Origin: Rickettsiales bacterium | GTDB taxonomy: Bacteria > Pseudomonadota > Alphaproteobacteria > G027485855 | Assembly: GCA_027485855.1 (NCBI GenBank) | Contig: JAIXQD010000033.1 | Span: forward strand, 1-64,000 | Direction of reading: 5' to 3' | Length of the DNA stretch: 64,000 bases | In this document: positions 37,204-48,100 of the stretch, one piece after another | Layout of the letters: the number at the start of each line of letters is the position of its first letter | Position numbering within the stretch: the first letter of the stretch is position 1 | Notes under the pieces: generated by a model | Seen by the model: only the letters and a program-made list of their open reading frames with translations | What the model was told of the DNA's origin: nothing | Database searches by the model: none | Position numbers and translations under genes: made by a program

Positions 37204-38916
37204 CTACTTGGGTTGCGGGCTTTCTGTGGCGCCACCAATAGTGCCGCCTATAGTTGTGGCTGGCTTCACGGGCGCTGGCTTCACGGGCACTGGTTCTTGC
37301 GACGATGCCACCACGGGTTGATTATCTTGCGGCGTATCTATAGCAGGCGCGGGCTGAGCTGGCGCGGGTTGCTCAGCTTCAACCGTGGCTGCCTCGGCCA
37401 GATCACCAATTTTCGTGGGCGCCTCTGGTTGTTGTGTTTGCTGTTCTACGATTGGAGTAATTGTTTGCAGCTCTTTCTCTAACTTAGAAATTGTCGAGCG
37501 CATTGATGTTGCAAGCGCGCCCTTGCCTTGCTGCAAAAAGTCTTTCTCGCGCTGAAGAAGCGAGGCAATATTTTGCTCAAGCTTAGCACGGCGCTGGGCT
37601 GTCTCATCGGCAGACATTTCTGGCGCGGTAAGCTGCTCAATTTCTTGCTGCAGTTTAGTTAACTGCGTTTTCATATCCGCAGTCATTTCTTCAAGGCCGT
37701 CATCGGTCAGTTGCTGAATAGTTATTTTTATCTGCTCGGCCTCATCTTGCGCTGCCTGCAGGCGGTCGGTTCGGGCCTGGCCGGTAAGGCGCGGCGGCGC
37801 CGCCACTGGCTCATCCGGTTTTTTCTCGGCGCCGATTGTTTTGCCAACCACTTTCTTTGCGGCTGCTTCTACCGACATGCCTTGATCAAACACTGATACA
37901 ATCATGTCTTTCAATTGCTGCATATTGGCTTGCTCAATATCGCTCAGCGCCGCGGTGCCGTCACCCAAAGTTTGAATTTGCTTAAGCGCCTGTTCAGACT
38001 GCTGTAATTGCATATTTTTAAAATTACCAATAACCCCAGCTGCTGTCGACAGAGCTTCTGCCATTTGTTGCTGGTCCATGCCTTGCAGCAAATTGGGTAA
38101 ATCTTGGCGGGCGGCCTTACGATAATGCGCCTCTAGGGTTTTAATCACCAGCTGCAAGCTTAACTTAGACTGCAAACCGCCACCCATCATATTGAGCGAG
38201 CCCATTTGCGCTGCCTCTTCTTGATTGAGCGCATAAATAAACTCTTGGTCAACCGTTGGCGCATTGGTGGCGGGGTTAGTGGCAAGCTGACGCAAAGCAA
38301 TAAGATTAATCGCCATATTCTCAATATTTTGCCGGTCAATATCCACCGCAAAACCAATGGCGCGCTGCAATTGCGGAAACTCTACCTCAACCAAATTATT
38401 ACAAGCGACAATTTGTGCCTTGATATCGCGCTTAAGATCATAGATTGAAGCTGCACGGGTTACGGGCTGGGCTGGCTCATCTTTCTTGCTGGTCACATCT
38501 TTAGCGTTGCTGCCCCATGACCAGAAACCGCCGCGCTTTGGTGCGGGCGCTGGCACGAAGTCAGCGACTGTTTGCGCTTGCCCTTTTTGGGTAATCGCTT
38601 TTTGTTGATCTTCAATGAATGTTTGCACCTTGGAGAATGACTCTCCGGCTTTTTCAATCTGCTCATAAAGGCTCGACATGCCGCCCATGGCTGCGTCATT
38701 GGGTACGCGTGGTAACATCGCGTCACCAATAGAGCTGGGATTGTCGTAATCCACCTTAGCTAAAATAGCATCAACCTTATGCTCAATTTCTTCGCTGGTG
38801 TATTTATTCTCAAGGCGGGCAATCATGATTGCCAGAAAATCGTCAGCGTTAAGCTGAGTGCTGGGGGCGCTAGGCGCGGGCGCATTATTTTGCGGCAAGG
38901 CGGTTGTTTCAGTCAT
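37204..38916 (-). CDS. Unknown 570-residue coiled-coil protein of the ankyrin cluster
   Basis: No family is recognised. After an Ala/Pro-rich start, residues ~25-55 form a charged helix (FLAIMIARLENKYTSEEIEHKVDAIL). A tryptophan-rich patch (GGFWSWGS) lies near residue 128, a helical middle follows, and residues ~390-480 form a long coiled coil (RLQAAQDEAEQIKITIQQL, LTKLQQEIEQL, AKLEQNIASLLQREKDF). The last ~70 residues are Pro/Ala/Glu-rich and end TTIGGTIGGATESPQPK. No signal peptide or membrane helix. The TIGG motif recurs at the end of the 532-residue protein upstream. It is the last gene of the cluster, behind a strong hairpin, with only a weak ribosome site (GAG). Confidence 0.75.
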   Translation of the reverse strand: MTETTALPQNNAPAPSAPSTQLNADDFLAIMIARLENKYTSEEIEHKVDAILAKVDYDNPSSIGDAMLPRVPNDAAMGGMSSLYEQIEKAGESFSKVQTFIEDQQKAITQKGQAQTVADFVPAPAPKRGGFWSWGSNAKDVTSKKDEPAQPVTRAASIYDLKRDIKAQIVACNNLVEVEFPQLQRAIGFAVDIDRQNIENMAINLIALRQLATNPATNAPTVDQEFIYALNQEEAAQMGSLNMMGGGLQSKLSLQLVIKTLEAHYRKAARQDLPNLLQGMDQQQMAEALSTAAGVIGNFKNMQLQQSEQALKQIQTLGDGTAALSDIEQANMQQLKDMIVSVFDQGMSVEAAAKKVVGKTIGAEKKPDEPVAAPPRLTGQARTDRLQAAQDEAEQIKITIQQLTDDGLEEMTADMKTQLTKLQQEIEQLTAPEMSADETAQRRAKLEQNIASLLQREKDFLQQGKGALATSMRSTISKLEKELQTITPIVEQQTQQPEAPTKIGDLAEAATVEAEQPAPAQPAPAIDTPQDNQPVVASSQEPVPVKPAPVKPATTIGGTIGGATESPQPK

Positions 38917-38963
38917 ATCTCAAACACTCGCAATCTAAAATGAATAAAGTATATTTTAAAATT

Positions 38964-38993
38964 TATCAGCGGGGGCTCTCACCCCCGCTGATA
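38964..38993 (-). terminator. Strong intercistronic hairpin between the 532- and 570-residue genes
   Basis: TATCAGCGGGGG (38964-38975) pairs perfectly with CCCCCGCTGATA (38982-38993) around the six-base loop CTCTCA. It begins 8 bases after the stop of the 532-residue gene. On the minus strand it is followed by AAATTTTAAAATATA rather than a clean U-run, so it may be a leaky terminator, an RNA-stability element or a processing site that sets the level of the last gene. Confidence 0.65.
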
Positions 38994-39001
38994 TGCTTAT
39001 T

Positions 39002-40600
39002 TTAATTTGGGCCACCAATTGTAGAAACTTTTTTGGCACCCGTTGTAGTTTTAGTAGCAGTCACACGAGTCTGCACATTAGCTTGCCGCGCAGCTGATGC
39101 AGTCTGCTCTTGACCGCCTTCAACCATGCCCAACTCTGTGCGCAACTCTTGGTTACGCTCGGCAAGATATTGAGCTTCTCTGATACGGATTTCTTTAATA
39201 CGCTCGCTTTGTGCACGGATCTCACGATTAACCTCAATGCTCTTACGAACATCGTTTTGTTGCACGATTTCTTCATAGGCTGTGCCCATATCCGTCATCG
39301 TCTTAACAAAGGTATCGTCAATACGGCCCTTAGCTTCGTTAATTTTACCAATATTGCCCAAGCCTGCATTGATGGACACATTATTTAAGCTTTGCATCAA
39401 ACGCTCGGCGATATTGTGCACATCATGGTTTTGCATGCGCTTGGCCATACGCAAGAAGCGCTTCATCGCCTTCATTTGCGCATCATAGACGCCAAGACGT
39501 GTACCATTCTCAAGCATAATGTCCTTTAGGACAATATTCTCGAGCTCTTTTAGGCCATTTTGCACATCTTCTAAGCCTTCAATCTCACGAGCGCTCTTAG
39601 AGTCGGGCGTGCGATCAACAGCTTTTTTCCGCTCTACGGTCAGGTTAATAACGCTCAGCTGGTGGGCAATTTTGACGGCAGCCAAATAGCTGGGCGCCAA
39701 TTTTTCCATTTGCTTCACAACTTCTGTGCAGTGCTCAAGCTGTGCCACCAAATTTTCATAGTGGCCCGTTTTTTCAAATGTGCCCTTAAGCAGATCCATA
39801 ATTTCATGAACCTGACCCGTCACAATTTTACGATAGTCTTCTTTATTGACCACATTTTCTTTTTGATATTTTTCTACTTCGGCCGTGACTTGAGCCATTT
39901 CAGCTTCAAGCGCACGTTTTTCTGCGCGCGATTTACCCGTGATATCAATCGTGCGGAAAGCCTTGCTGAAGAAGCTGCTCCTGGCTTCAAGCGCGGCTTC
40001 TAGCTCGTCTTGGCGAGCCATGTTTTTTTCAAGCTTGGCCTGTTCGACGGGCAGAATAACTTCAACGCCTAAAACTTTACCAACGCGCGCATTCATGCCA
40101 TCAACAACAGATTTCCACTCGCCGATTTTATCAAGGCCGAAATCTTTGCTGCGGGCATCAGCCAGCATTTTATAAAGCGGGTTGAGCAGCTCCATATTTT
40201 GATCGTCGCTATCGAAGCTAAGCTCAAATAACTTTTGCGCGGCCATCTCGACACCTTCTTCAAGAAGGTTGCAGTCAAGGCAGGTTTGCGTAATGTTGCC
40301 GAGCATGACCTGAGATGGGTTGCTCACATTGCCAGAAGCATCAAGGCGAATGGGCTCGATCGACAAAGCTTCACGAATGGCCGAGCCGTAGGTTTTGTCA
40401 TTTTCAATGTCGAAAATGCCAACCCCACCAATTTTGACCACGCCGAATGTATTTAGAACCCATTGTTCCATACGGGCGCGGGCTTCAGCACTGGCTGGAG
40501 TAGATTTGAGCTCATAGCCCCCCGTTTGAGTGCCGCCCTCCATACCTGCTAAGATGTCTTCGTTAAGGCCAATACCACCTTGGGGATTTTGCTCGCTCAT
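39002..40600 (-). CDS. Unknown 532-residue helical protein of the ankyrin cluster
   Basis: No family is recognised. A Gly-rich N-terminus (MSEQNPQGGIGLNEDILAGM) leads to a small mixed domain, then a long helical region. Coiled coils are likely around residues 190-255 (EKNMARQDELEAALEARS, RAEKRALEAEMAQVTAEVEKYQKEN) and 440-500 (SIEVNREIRAQSERIKEIRIREAQYLAERNQELR). The tail is Thr/Lys-rich and ends STIGGPN, sharing TIGG with the 570-residue protein. There is no signal peptide or membrane segment. The start has a strong ribosome site, AGGAG six bases upstream. The 155-base gap before it could hold its own promoter. A vague resemblance to TelA-type helical proteins was considered but not supported by a motif. 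Confidence 0.78.
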   Translation of the reverse strand: MSEQNPQGGIGLNEDILAGMEGGTQTGGYELKSTPASAEARARMEQWVLNTFGVVKIGGVGIFDIENDKTYGSAIREALSIEPIRLDASGNVSNPSQVMLGNITQTCLDCNLLEEGVEMAAQKLFELSFDSDDQNMELLNPLYKMLADARSKDFGLDKIGEWKSVVDGMNARVGKVLGVEVILPVEQAKLEKNMARQDELEAALEARSSFFSKAFRTIDITGKSRAEKRALEAEMAQVTAEVEKYQKENVVNKEDYRKIVTGQVHEIMDLLKGTFEKTGHYENLVAQLEHCTEVVKQMEKLAPSYLAAVKIAHQLSVINLTVERKKAVDRTPDSKSAREIEGLEDVQNGLKELENIVLKDIMLENGTRLGVYDAQMKAMKRFLRMAKRMQNHDVHNIAERLMQSLNNVSINAGLGNIGKINEAKGRIDDTFVKTMTDMGTAYEEIVQQNDVRKSIEVNREIRAQSERIKEIRIREAQYLAERNQELRTELGMVEGGQEQTASAARQANVQTRVTATKTTTGAKKVSTIGGPN

Positions 40601-40755
40601 AACTTGCTCCTATAAATTTATGAAAATTGATTGCTATTTTATAAAAACTGGCCAAATTGCAATCATCGATTTGGCTTTATTCCGTGATTTAAAATACCAG
40701 TTTGAAAATACTTTCAACAAGCATAATCATAATTTTTTTATTTAGTTTCGCGCTT
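40601..40755 (-). promoter_or_regulatory. 155-base AT-rich gap in the ankyrin cluster, possible internal promoter
   Basis: A perfect 6-base inverted repeat TTGAAA-ATAC-TTTCAA lies at 40702-40717. On the minus strand its TTGAAA could serve as a -35 element with TATTTT or TTTTAA 15-17 bases later. This could give the two coiled-coil genes a promoter separate from the ankyrin genes. Weak evidence. Confidence 0.3.
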
Positions 40756-42093
40756 TTATTTAGCTCCATCGGGGCCGGTATCTTTATCGTTTTTAGTCCT
40801 ACCGCCCTGTTTTGGACGGGCGGGACGACCCTGGCCCTGCTTGCCACCGCGTGCATCGGCCACACCGTCACGAATAGCGCCAAAAATCTCAGCAGCACCC
40901 TTGCCACCATGTCCCAAAATCCAGCCACCAACGCCTTTAATGGTTTCAACCGCAGCACCAGCGCCTGTGACCATTTGATCAAGGGTGGTTTTTGGCAATG
41001 CTGTTTTGTCGGCACCCGCCGTGACCATAACCGAGATAAGCTCAAGCTTATCGGTGCGGTCACATTCATTGATAATGAGCAAGGGCTGCTTGCCGGCAAC
41101 ACGATCTTTGTCGGTCAGCAGTTTTTGCCTGTCAGCCGGGCTTAATGCCGCCAACATGGCACCAAGCTGTTGTGGGCTAACCCGCGGCTCGGCGTTGTTG
41201 CTGATAAACTGCCAGAAGCCCGATTGCAGGCTTTGCTCTTGGTCGTTTTCGTCGGTTACTTTTGTGATAACCGTGTCGAATGGATCGGCGCCCTTGGCCA
41301 GTAGCTCGGGCACATTATCGTAATTCTCAAGCGTGAAGGCCACAAAAAGCGGACGCAGACCTTCTTTGTTGCGCACCTTCAGTAAGCCCGCTGCAGTTGC
41401 ACTACTTAAGGGTGCAAGCATAAGCTTGGTGATTTCTGCGCTCTCATGGCTTGCAGCAATATGCGCCAAGGTTGCGCCATGAATATCTTCAATCTCGATA
41501 TTGCCCTTCGCTTGTAAATGCTCTTGCCATAAACGTGCAAAAGCTTTTGGCGCATTTAAATAAGCCGCAACAAAAAGCGGATTTTGCAAATCTTGCATAA
41601 TTTCTTGGTCGCGATTTTGCAGCCGCGTCAATAATGTTTCAAGCCGCTGCTTTTCTTCGCTGAACTGACCAGAGCTGCGTAGCGTGCCCGCAGCTTGCCA
41701 CAAACGTGTACCAATTTTGCTATTGCCTTTAACGAGCTGCTCGAGTGCAGTTTTACGCGTCACATCGCCCCACTTACGCCATTCGTTTTTATCGTCGCCA
41801 TAGGCTTTTTTTAGCGCATCAAATAATTGCTGCTTATCGCCGGTCATCAAGGCATAAGAGTCGGCCGCGCTATAAGGAGACTCATTAAAAGTGCGAAAGG
41901 GGTGAACCACCAAAAGCGCCTCGGCTTTACGTGTGCGGCGGCGCACTTCCTCTATTTCTGAGCTGGCTGGCAAACGGTTATCAACATCATTCAGCACCGT
42001 TTTGGCAACATCATAAACACCTTTAGCGGTGTAATACATATTCATGGCTTGGCCGGTTCTGCCAAAAACATATTTGGTAAGTTGCCAGATCAT
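40756..42093 (-). CDS. 445-residue ankyrin-repeat protein
   Basis: The N-terminal ~40 residues (MIWQLTKYVFGRTGQAMNMYYTAKGVYDVAKTVL) look amphipathic and might bind a membrane or partner. Residues ~165-285 hold ankyrin-like repeats: NPLFVAAYLNAPKAFARLWQE, HGATLAHIAASHESAEITKLML and EGLRPLFVAFTLENYDNVPELLAKGADPF. A diverged repeat ends with LISVMVTAGADKTALPK. The C-terminus has a Gly-rich helix-like stretch (GGWILGHGGKGAAEIFGAIRDGV) and a basic tail. There is no signal peptide. It is translationally coupled to the giant ankyrin gene: the TAG stop of that gene is part of TAGGAG, its own ribosome site, 6 bases before ATG. Confidence 0.85.
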   Translation of the reverse strand: MIWQLTKYVFGRTGQAMNMYYTAKGVYDVAKTVLNDVDNRLPASSEIEEVRRRTRKAEALLVVHPFRTFNESPYSAADSYALMTGDKQQLFDALKKAYGDDKNEWRKWGDVTRKTALEQLVKGNSKIGTRLWQAAGTLRSSGQFSEEKQRLETLLTRLQNRDQEIMQDLQNPLFVAAYLNAPKAFARLWQEHLQAKGNIEIEDIHGATLAHIAASHESAEITKLMLAPLSSATAAGLLKVRNKEGLRPLFVAFTLENYDNVPELLAKGADPFDTVITKVTDENDQEQSLQSGFWQFISNNAEPRVSPQQLGAMLAALSPADRQKLLTDKDRVAGKQPLLIINECDRTDKLELISVMVTAGADKTALPKTTLDQMVTGAGAAVETIKGVGGWILGHGGKGAAEIFGAIRDGVADARGGKQGQGRPARPKQGGRTKNDKDTGPDGAK

Positions 42094-42102
42094 TTCATAC
42101 TC

Positions 42103-45100
42103 CTATTTACTGTTGCTTGGGTTTGATTTGGCAGTAGCTGACGCTTTGCGACGCGGCGGCTTCGCGGCCACTTGCTCTTCGCTGGTCACTTCTGCCAAAT
42201 CTGCTTGCGCCGAATCTGTTTGTGCCAAATCTGCTTGCGATTGTGATGCTTGCAGGCTCTGGGTTAATGCCTCTAATTGCTGCATTTGCGTAACCGCAAC
42301 ACGCTCTGGCGCAAGATAAGCTATATCAAGCGGTGTACGGCCGGCACCATCTTTGGCAAGGAAACCCATTTCAGTAGCAAAAGCGGCGTTATCAGGATGC
42401 GACGCCACGCTCAGCAACCAAGCCAAAGCCGCATTATCGCCATTCGCAACAACAATATGCGCAAGACTACGTTTCTGTGCAGGCTCAACAGCGGCCAACA
42501 TTTCTAAAGCCTGGTCTGGCGCACTTTGCACCAAAGTTATGGCCACTGTATCGCTCCACATTTTATCTTCAACCAGCTGCATCAGCGGGGTGTAGCCAAG
42601 CTTATTGGGCGCTGCAAGATTTACACCAGCCTCGGCAAGTTTAGTAAACACATCGCCATAGCGCTTGACGATATCGCTATAACGTTGGGCATTTTTATGG
42701 CCTTCCTGCTCTAACTGAATAACTGGCCCGGCCATATAATGAGTGGCAAAATGTGCAGCCGTATCGCCGCGCAGAGCAGAGCCCTGCGCCATATCAGCCC
42801 CCGCGCGCGCATAAAGTGCAACCAACTCAGGTTGGGCAAAGGCCGCAGCCAAATGCAAAGAGGAGTGACCATCGGCATTTGTTTGCTGTAAGCGCTCAAC
42901 CGACTGAGGCTTGGCAATTTTTTGCAATGCGGTTTTTGCTAATTCCACACCATTCACAATCGTGCCATCAAAAGTTGCCAAATAATGCAGCGGCGAGCTG
43001 CCAGAAGTGTTGGCAATTGTTGGGTCAGCACCAGCATTAATCAGTTGAGCAATCAGGCTCATGACGGCGCGCTGCTCTGACGCAAGTGCAACGCTCTGCT
43101 CACCACGATAATCTTGCTGCAACAGCAAGTGAGCGCGCTCACAGGCCAACATTAATGCCGTGTCGCCATTATTATCTTGGGTATCAAAGCTATCGCCACG
43201 ACGCTGCATCTCATCAATAATGATGCTGGTATGCGCTGGGCTATAATTTTCAGCCAAGACATCACCAACATCAGCGGCACCTGCGATAGAATAATGTAAT
43301 GCCGTGCGTGAGCGAACCGAATCTTGCGCCAACAGATTTTTTGTCTTAGACACAAAATCGTTCATCAACTCACCACTGGCATCTTTGTGGGCCATATCTC
43401 TTGGATAGGTGAAGCCCGAATTCGGCAGGCGTGGGCGTGAGGCCAAAGCCATCGTCGCATTCATGCCCGCAGAGTCTGTGGCATTCACATCCAACCCAAC
43501 ATTGAATAGCAAAGCCGGCAGCAACAAATCGCCATCATCCATCGCGCGTTGCACAAAGAACAACTCGCCTTGTGCATTCTGCGAATTTAATGCGCTCAGA
43601 CGGCTTTGATGCTTGGCACTCACTAATGCTGTTTGCGACAAAATGCTCAGATATTCTCTCATATCATTTGAGTAGCCACCTGCCGTTTGCGCCTTCTGCA
43701 CGAAATGCTCAAACAAGGTGTCTAGGGCATTCTCGCCATTGGCATCGCGCTGCGTTGGATCAACCAAGCGTAACTCAAGCATGGTCTTGGCAAGCATATA
43801 ATTGCCAGACTGCACCGCAACATTAAGTGGCAATTGACCGTCGCTATTTCTAGCACCAATGACTTGCTCTTTGGTTTTAACCTTGGCAATTTGCGCCAAC
43901 AAAGTAACGGCCTGTTCAAGCGCCTGCTGACCTTGCTGATTATGAGCAAACTGAGCGCGGGCTAAAACATGCAGCACATCATCGCCATCTGAGTTCTTTT
44001 GAGTAATATTGGCGCCCTTAGATAACAAATCAGCCGCAAGCTTATAGCGTCCCATTTGCGCTGCCTGCATAACCATGCTGTTTTCGTTATTGTCGGTGAG
44101 CTTGCACAAAGCCATAAACTTACGCGTGCCCACATGCTCGGCTAAAAGGCCAACCATCTCTTCGGCAATTTTGCTATCGGCCAAACGCAAAGACAGAGCC
44201 AATGCATTTTCGCCATTTTTAGCAATGACATCGCCTGCGGCACCCATCTTCATCAGTGTCACAGCATGCCGCGGCAAACCTGCTTTTAAGGCCAAGTTCA
44301 AGGCGTTATTGCCGTCAACATCAACATCAGCAAGATCAACCTTGCTCGCCAATGACTGCAGACAATCTTCATAATACATCGATGGTTCGTCTGGGCTCAG
44401 GGCATAGTGATAATTCACGTCACTCAGCACAAACAAGAGCGGGTTGCGCCCACCTTTGCTGGCCGGTGTCTTGACTGAAGTGTCAGACATTTTCTCGATA
44501 TAGCTGAGCGCCAAACCTGCAGGATTTTGCGCATCTTCCAGCAGCCTAAAGATAGGCGCATAGCCCTCTTTATCTGCCAGCATCAGGTCAACGCCCGACA
44601 CAGTCATCAGCTTACCAATAAGCGGTATGTTTTTATTCTTAATAGCCAGCATAAGGGGCGTGTTACCGTCTTTATCTTGGGCATTAATACCAACCCCAAG
44701 GCTAACCAAGGCATCTAAGCTTGTACTTGTCGATTGGCTTAGCTTGTTGGTGTCAGAATATGCAAGCGAGTCAGACAAAACCAAATGATGCAAAGCATTA
44801 TTGCCATCAATATCGGCCGCGCTGAGCAATTCTGGTGTGCGGCGCTTCATTTCCATGCCGACAGCTTCAACCAGATTAGCTTTTTGCGATATAACCGCGC
44901 GCATCAATCGTGTTTGCTGCCGCGCATCCGTGCGTGTAAGGTCGTTCACACGGCTTAACACCAAGCGGACTGCTTCTGTGCTACCATCGCGAACGGCATA
45001 GTCATAAGCATCGTGGCCTGCATTATCAGCCGCATCCGCACTTGCGCCTTGCTCAAGCACCAAGCGCAGCAAGGTGGTTGCTGCAGTTTCGGTTTGGGCA

Positions 45101-48100
45101 GCAAGCGACATCGCAATGCTCACGCCTGCGGGTGTCACAGCTTTGGCAAGCTCTGGGTTTTGCTTAAGGGCTCGCCCCAAAAGCGCAAACTCACCCTGAC
45201 GCACCAAATCAAACACAAAGTTCTCGCCATTGGCATTATTTGCCTCAAGCAAATTCACCGTGTCCATAGACATAATCTGTTGAGCCAATTTCAGCTTATT
45301 CTGCTGAATTGACACAGCCAGCGGATGTGACTGGCTGATATCGCCCTGTGGCTTCGCCCCAAGACGCAACGCCAACAAAGCCAGCTCTTCGCCATTTGGC
45401 AGCAGGGCCAACTTGTTAAGCATATCAACGTCGTTACCTTCAGTGACCTGCAAAACACCCTTAGCATTCAAAACATTTTGAATAAGGGCGGCATTCTTCG
45501 TCTCAATCGCTTGTAATAACTGACTGGGTGCTGCGGGTGCAGTAATATTGGCGTCAGCACCAGCGGCATAAGCCTTAGCCAGCAGCTCATTTTCGCCGCG
45601 CTCAATTAATGTTGCAGCTAAGGTCGATGTACCCGCGCCACCCTGCGAGACGATTTGATTTAAATCTGCGCCATTATCAATAAGCCAAGCCAACAACTTA
45701 TTGTTGTTTTGCTTAAGCGCAATGTCGATGGCGCGCATGCCTGTGGTTGGGCTAGCGATATTTAAATCTTCTCCACGATCTTTGGCGGCAGCAAGCGCAC
45801 CTGTCCAGCCATATTGGGCCAAGGACAAAATCAAGGGCCGATTTGCCGCCGAGGTGAGCGACACACCCTGACGCACCAAAGACTCGGCAATGCGCTCAAG
45901 CCTTTCGGTAATAGGTTTAACGTCCTTTTCCAGAACATCGGCAAGCAGGCGCTTACTTGCATCCGACTTACTCGCGGATAGTTCCTGCAGACGTTTTTCG
46001 GTTATGTTGCGATACCAATCGGCGCGGCCAGGCGGCGTTGTGCTATTGGCCAGCGCTTCATAGGTGCCAAAGGTTTCGAGGCTATAGCCAAGTTTTTGCC
46101 AAGCAATCAGCTGAGCCGCACTGCGATTAATGCGATTTTGCAACTGCTCTTGGCGAACACCACTAAAACCACCGGCATTGAGTGTTTCAACATCTTCGGC
46201 TAACTGCCCCACCAAAGTTGCCAAATAGCGCGGCGGAATAGTTAGATTGATTTCGAGTGTTGTTTGCTTATTCGATGAAAGCTTGTCAACCGCAACGCCA
46301 TCCATCTTAGCGATGGTTTGCGCCACCTCTAAATGACGCCCAGACGATAAGGCATCAGCCTTGCTCAGTGCCAAGGCCAGCGGCGTTAGCCCTTGCTTGT
46401 CTTGTAAGTTGGGATCAAGCTTACCCGACGTCACTAACTGGCTATGTAAATATTCATATATTTCAACATGGCCTTCAGCGGCGGCGGCATGCAGCAGGTT
46501 CTGACCATCTTGATTAAGAACACTGACATCGGCGCCTTTATCAATCAAATAACGTGTGAGCGACAAGCTACCCAACATCACCGCCCAATAGAGTGGCGTG
46601 CGGCCAGAGGCATCGATGTTATTTAAAAGGTCAGTTTCGCGCAGCGCGGGGTTATAACTTGTTGCCGCAAGAGAAATGAGGCGATCAAGAATAATGTAGT
46701 TCGAGCTACCGCTCTTGCGCACTTTAATCTCGCGCCCATCATCTTCATTATAAATGGGCAAGTTAAGATCAATTTTATAGTCAAGGTCATCAAGCGCAAC
46801 TGCATCAATCACCGCAACATGCATAAGGCTAAGGCCTCTTGGGTCAAACTCGCTCACCCATTTATGCTCGTTATAGCGGCCATAAATTGGCAAACCATTA
46901 GTGACCAGCGCATCGAAGGTCTCGATACTTTCGGGCGCATAGCGCGTATAAGATTGCACCACACCGTTGGCATCGGGCACATCTTCTTCAGTACGATGAA
47001 CCAGAACGCTCCAATAAGCAGCATCAAGGCCTGTATAAGGCGAACGATAGCTAACGTCAGCGACAATGGCCTTGCCATCTGCCGTGCTACCCAAATCAAC
47101 AGCCTTATCAATTTTAATTTTTGCGGCAAAGTCTTTAGGCAACTCTACGGGCGAGCCTAAAAGCAGCTTAAGCGCCAAAAGATTCCGGTCAATTGTAGCA
47201 TGCAAATAAGCTAAATTAACCAGCTCTTGGCGCGGATAACGCGCAATTAGTGCTTCGGCATCTGCTTCATTGCCAAGAACTTTCAACCCTTGGATTTTTT
47301 TCTTCTTATTGGTGACCAAAACTTTGTAAAGCTCCGCGGGCTTGGGGCCTTCCCAAGCTTTAACGGGTTCGCCTTGCGCTTGCAGCTGTTCATATTCTGA
47401 ATACTCGTTCTGGCGCATATTGATAGCAGCACTCACCAGATAGGTATCAACCACAGCTTTCATCTCGGCTTTCCATGCCTCAACGACAGGGCCGTGCAGA
47501 TCTTTCCACGGCTGAATCATACTTGATGGCAATGGCTTCAAATCGGGGCGAATGGTCAAATCAACTTGCGCCAACACTCGATTCAGGCCAGCGGCCACCA
47601 GCATCGGCACGGGCGCACCTTTAGCGCGCATTTGCGTGCGCCATTTATCGTAGCCGGCTAATTGCGTTTCATCATCAAAGTTAATGTTAGCAACAGTGTT
47701 GTCTGCCGCATCAACTAAGCCGCCGGCCTTAGTCACAAACAAACCTTGCCGATTAAGCGCCGGCACATAATAGCCATCTTCAAATTTTACTTTGTCGCTA
47801 TCTGTACCAATATGCACGGTATAGATGCTGTCACTGACTGGCAGCTCGGCTACTTTTTCGGGCGCAGTTTCAGCGATTTTTTTGTAGGTATTTTCAAACT
47901 GGCTAAATTCGTACAGCACATCTTCAATGCTCAACAAAGATTGTGGGTCGGCGGCGCGAATTTCTTCGCGGCCAACGCCAATCACATCTTGCTTATCGCT
48001 GTCGGGCAATTTGATGCGCACCACACGCCAGCCAATTTGTGCATTTTTAACGCGGGCTGGATCAACTTCTATAAGTTGCCCCTCTTCCATGGCATAGGCG

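Noticed and set aside
39002..40600. 532-residue protein as a TelA-type tellurite resistance protein
   Set aside because: Both are long and helical, but I could not find a diagnostic TelA motif; similarity may be due to coiled-coil composition only.
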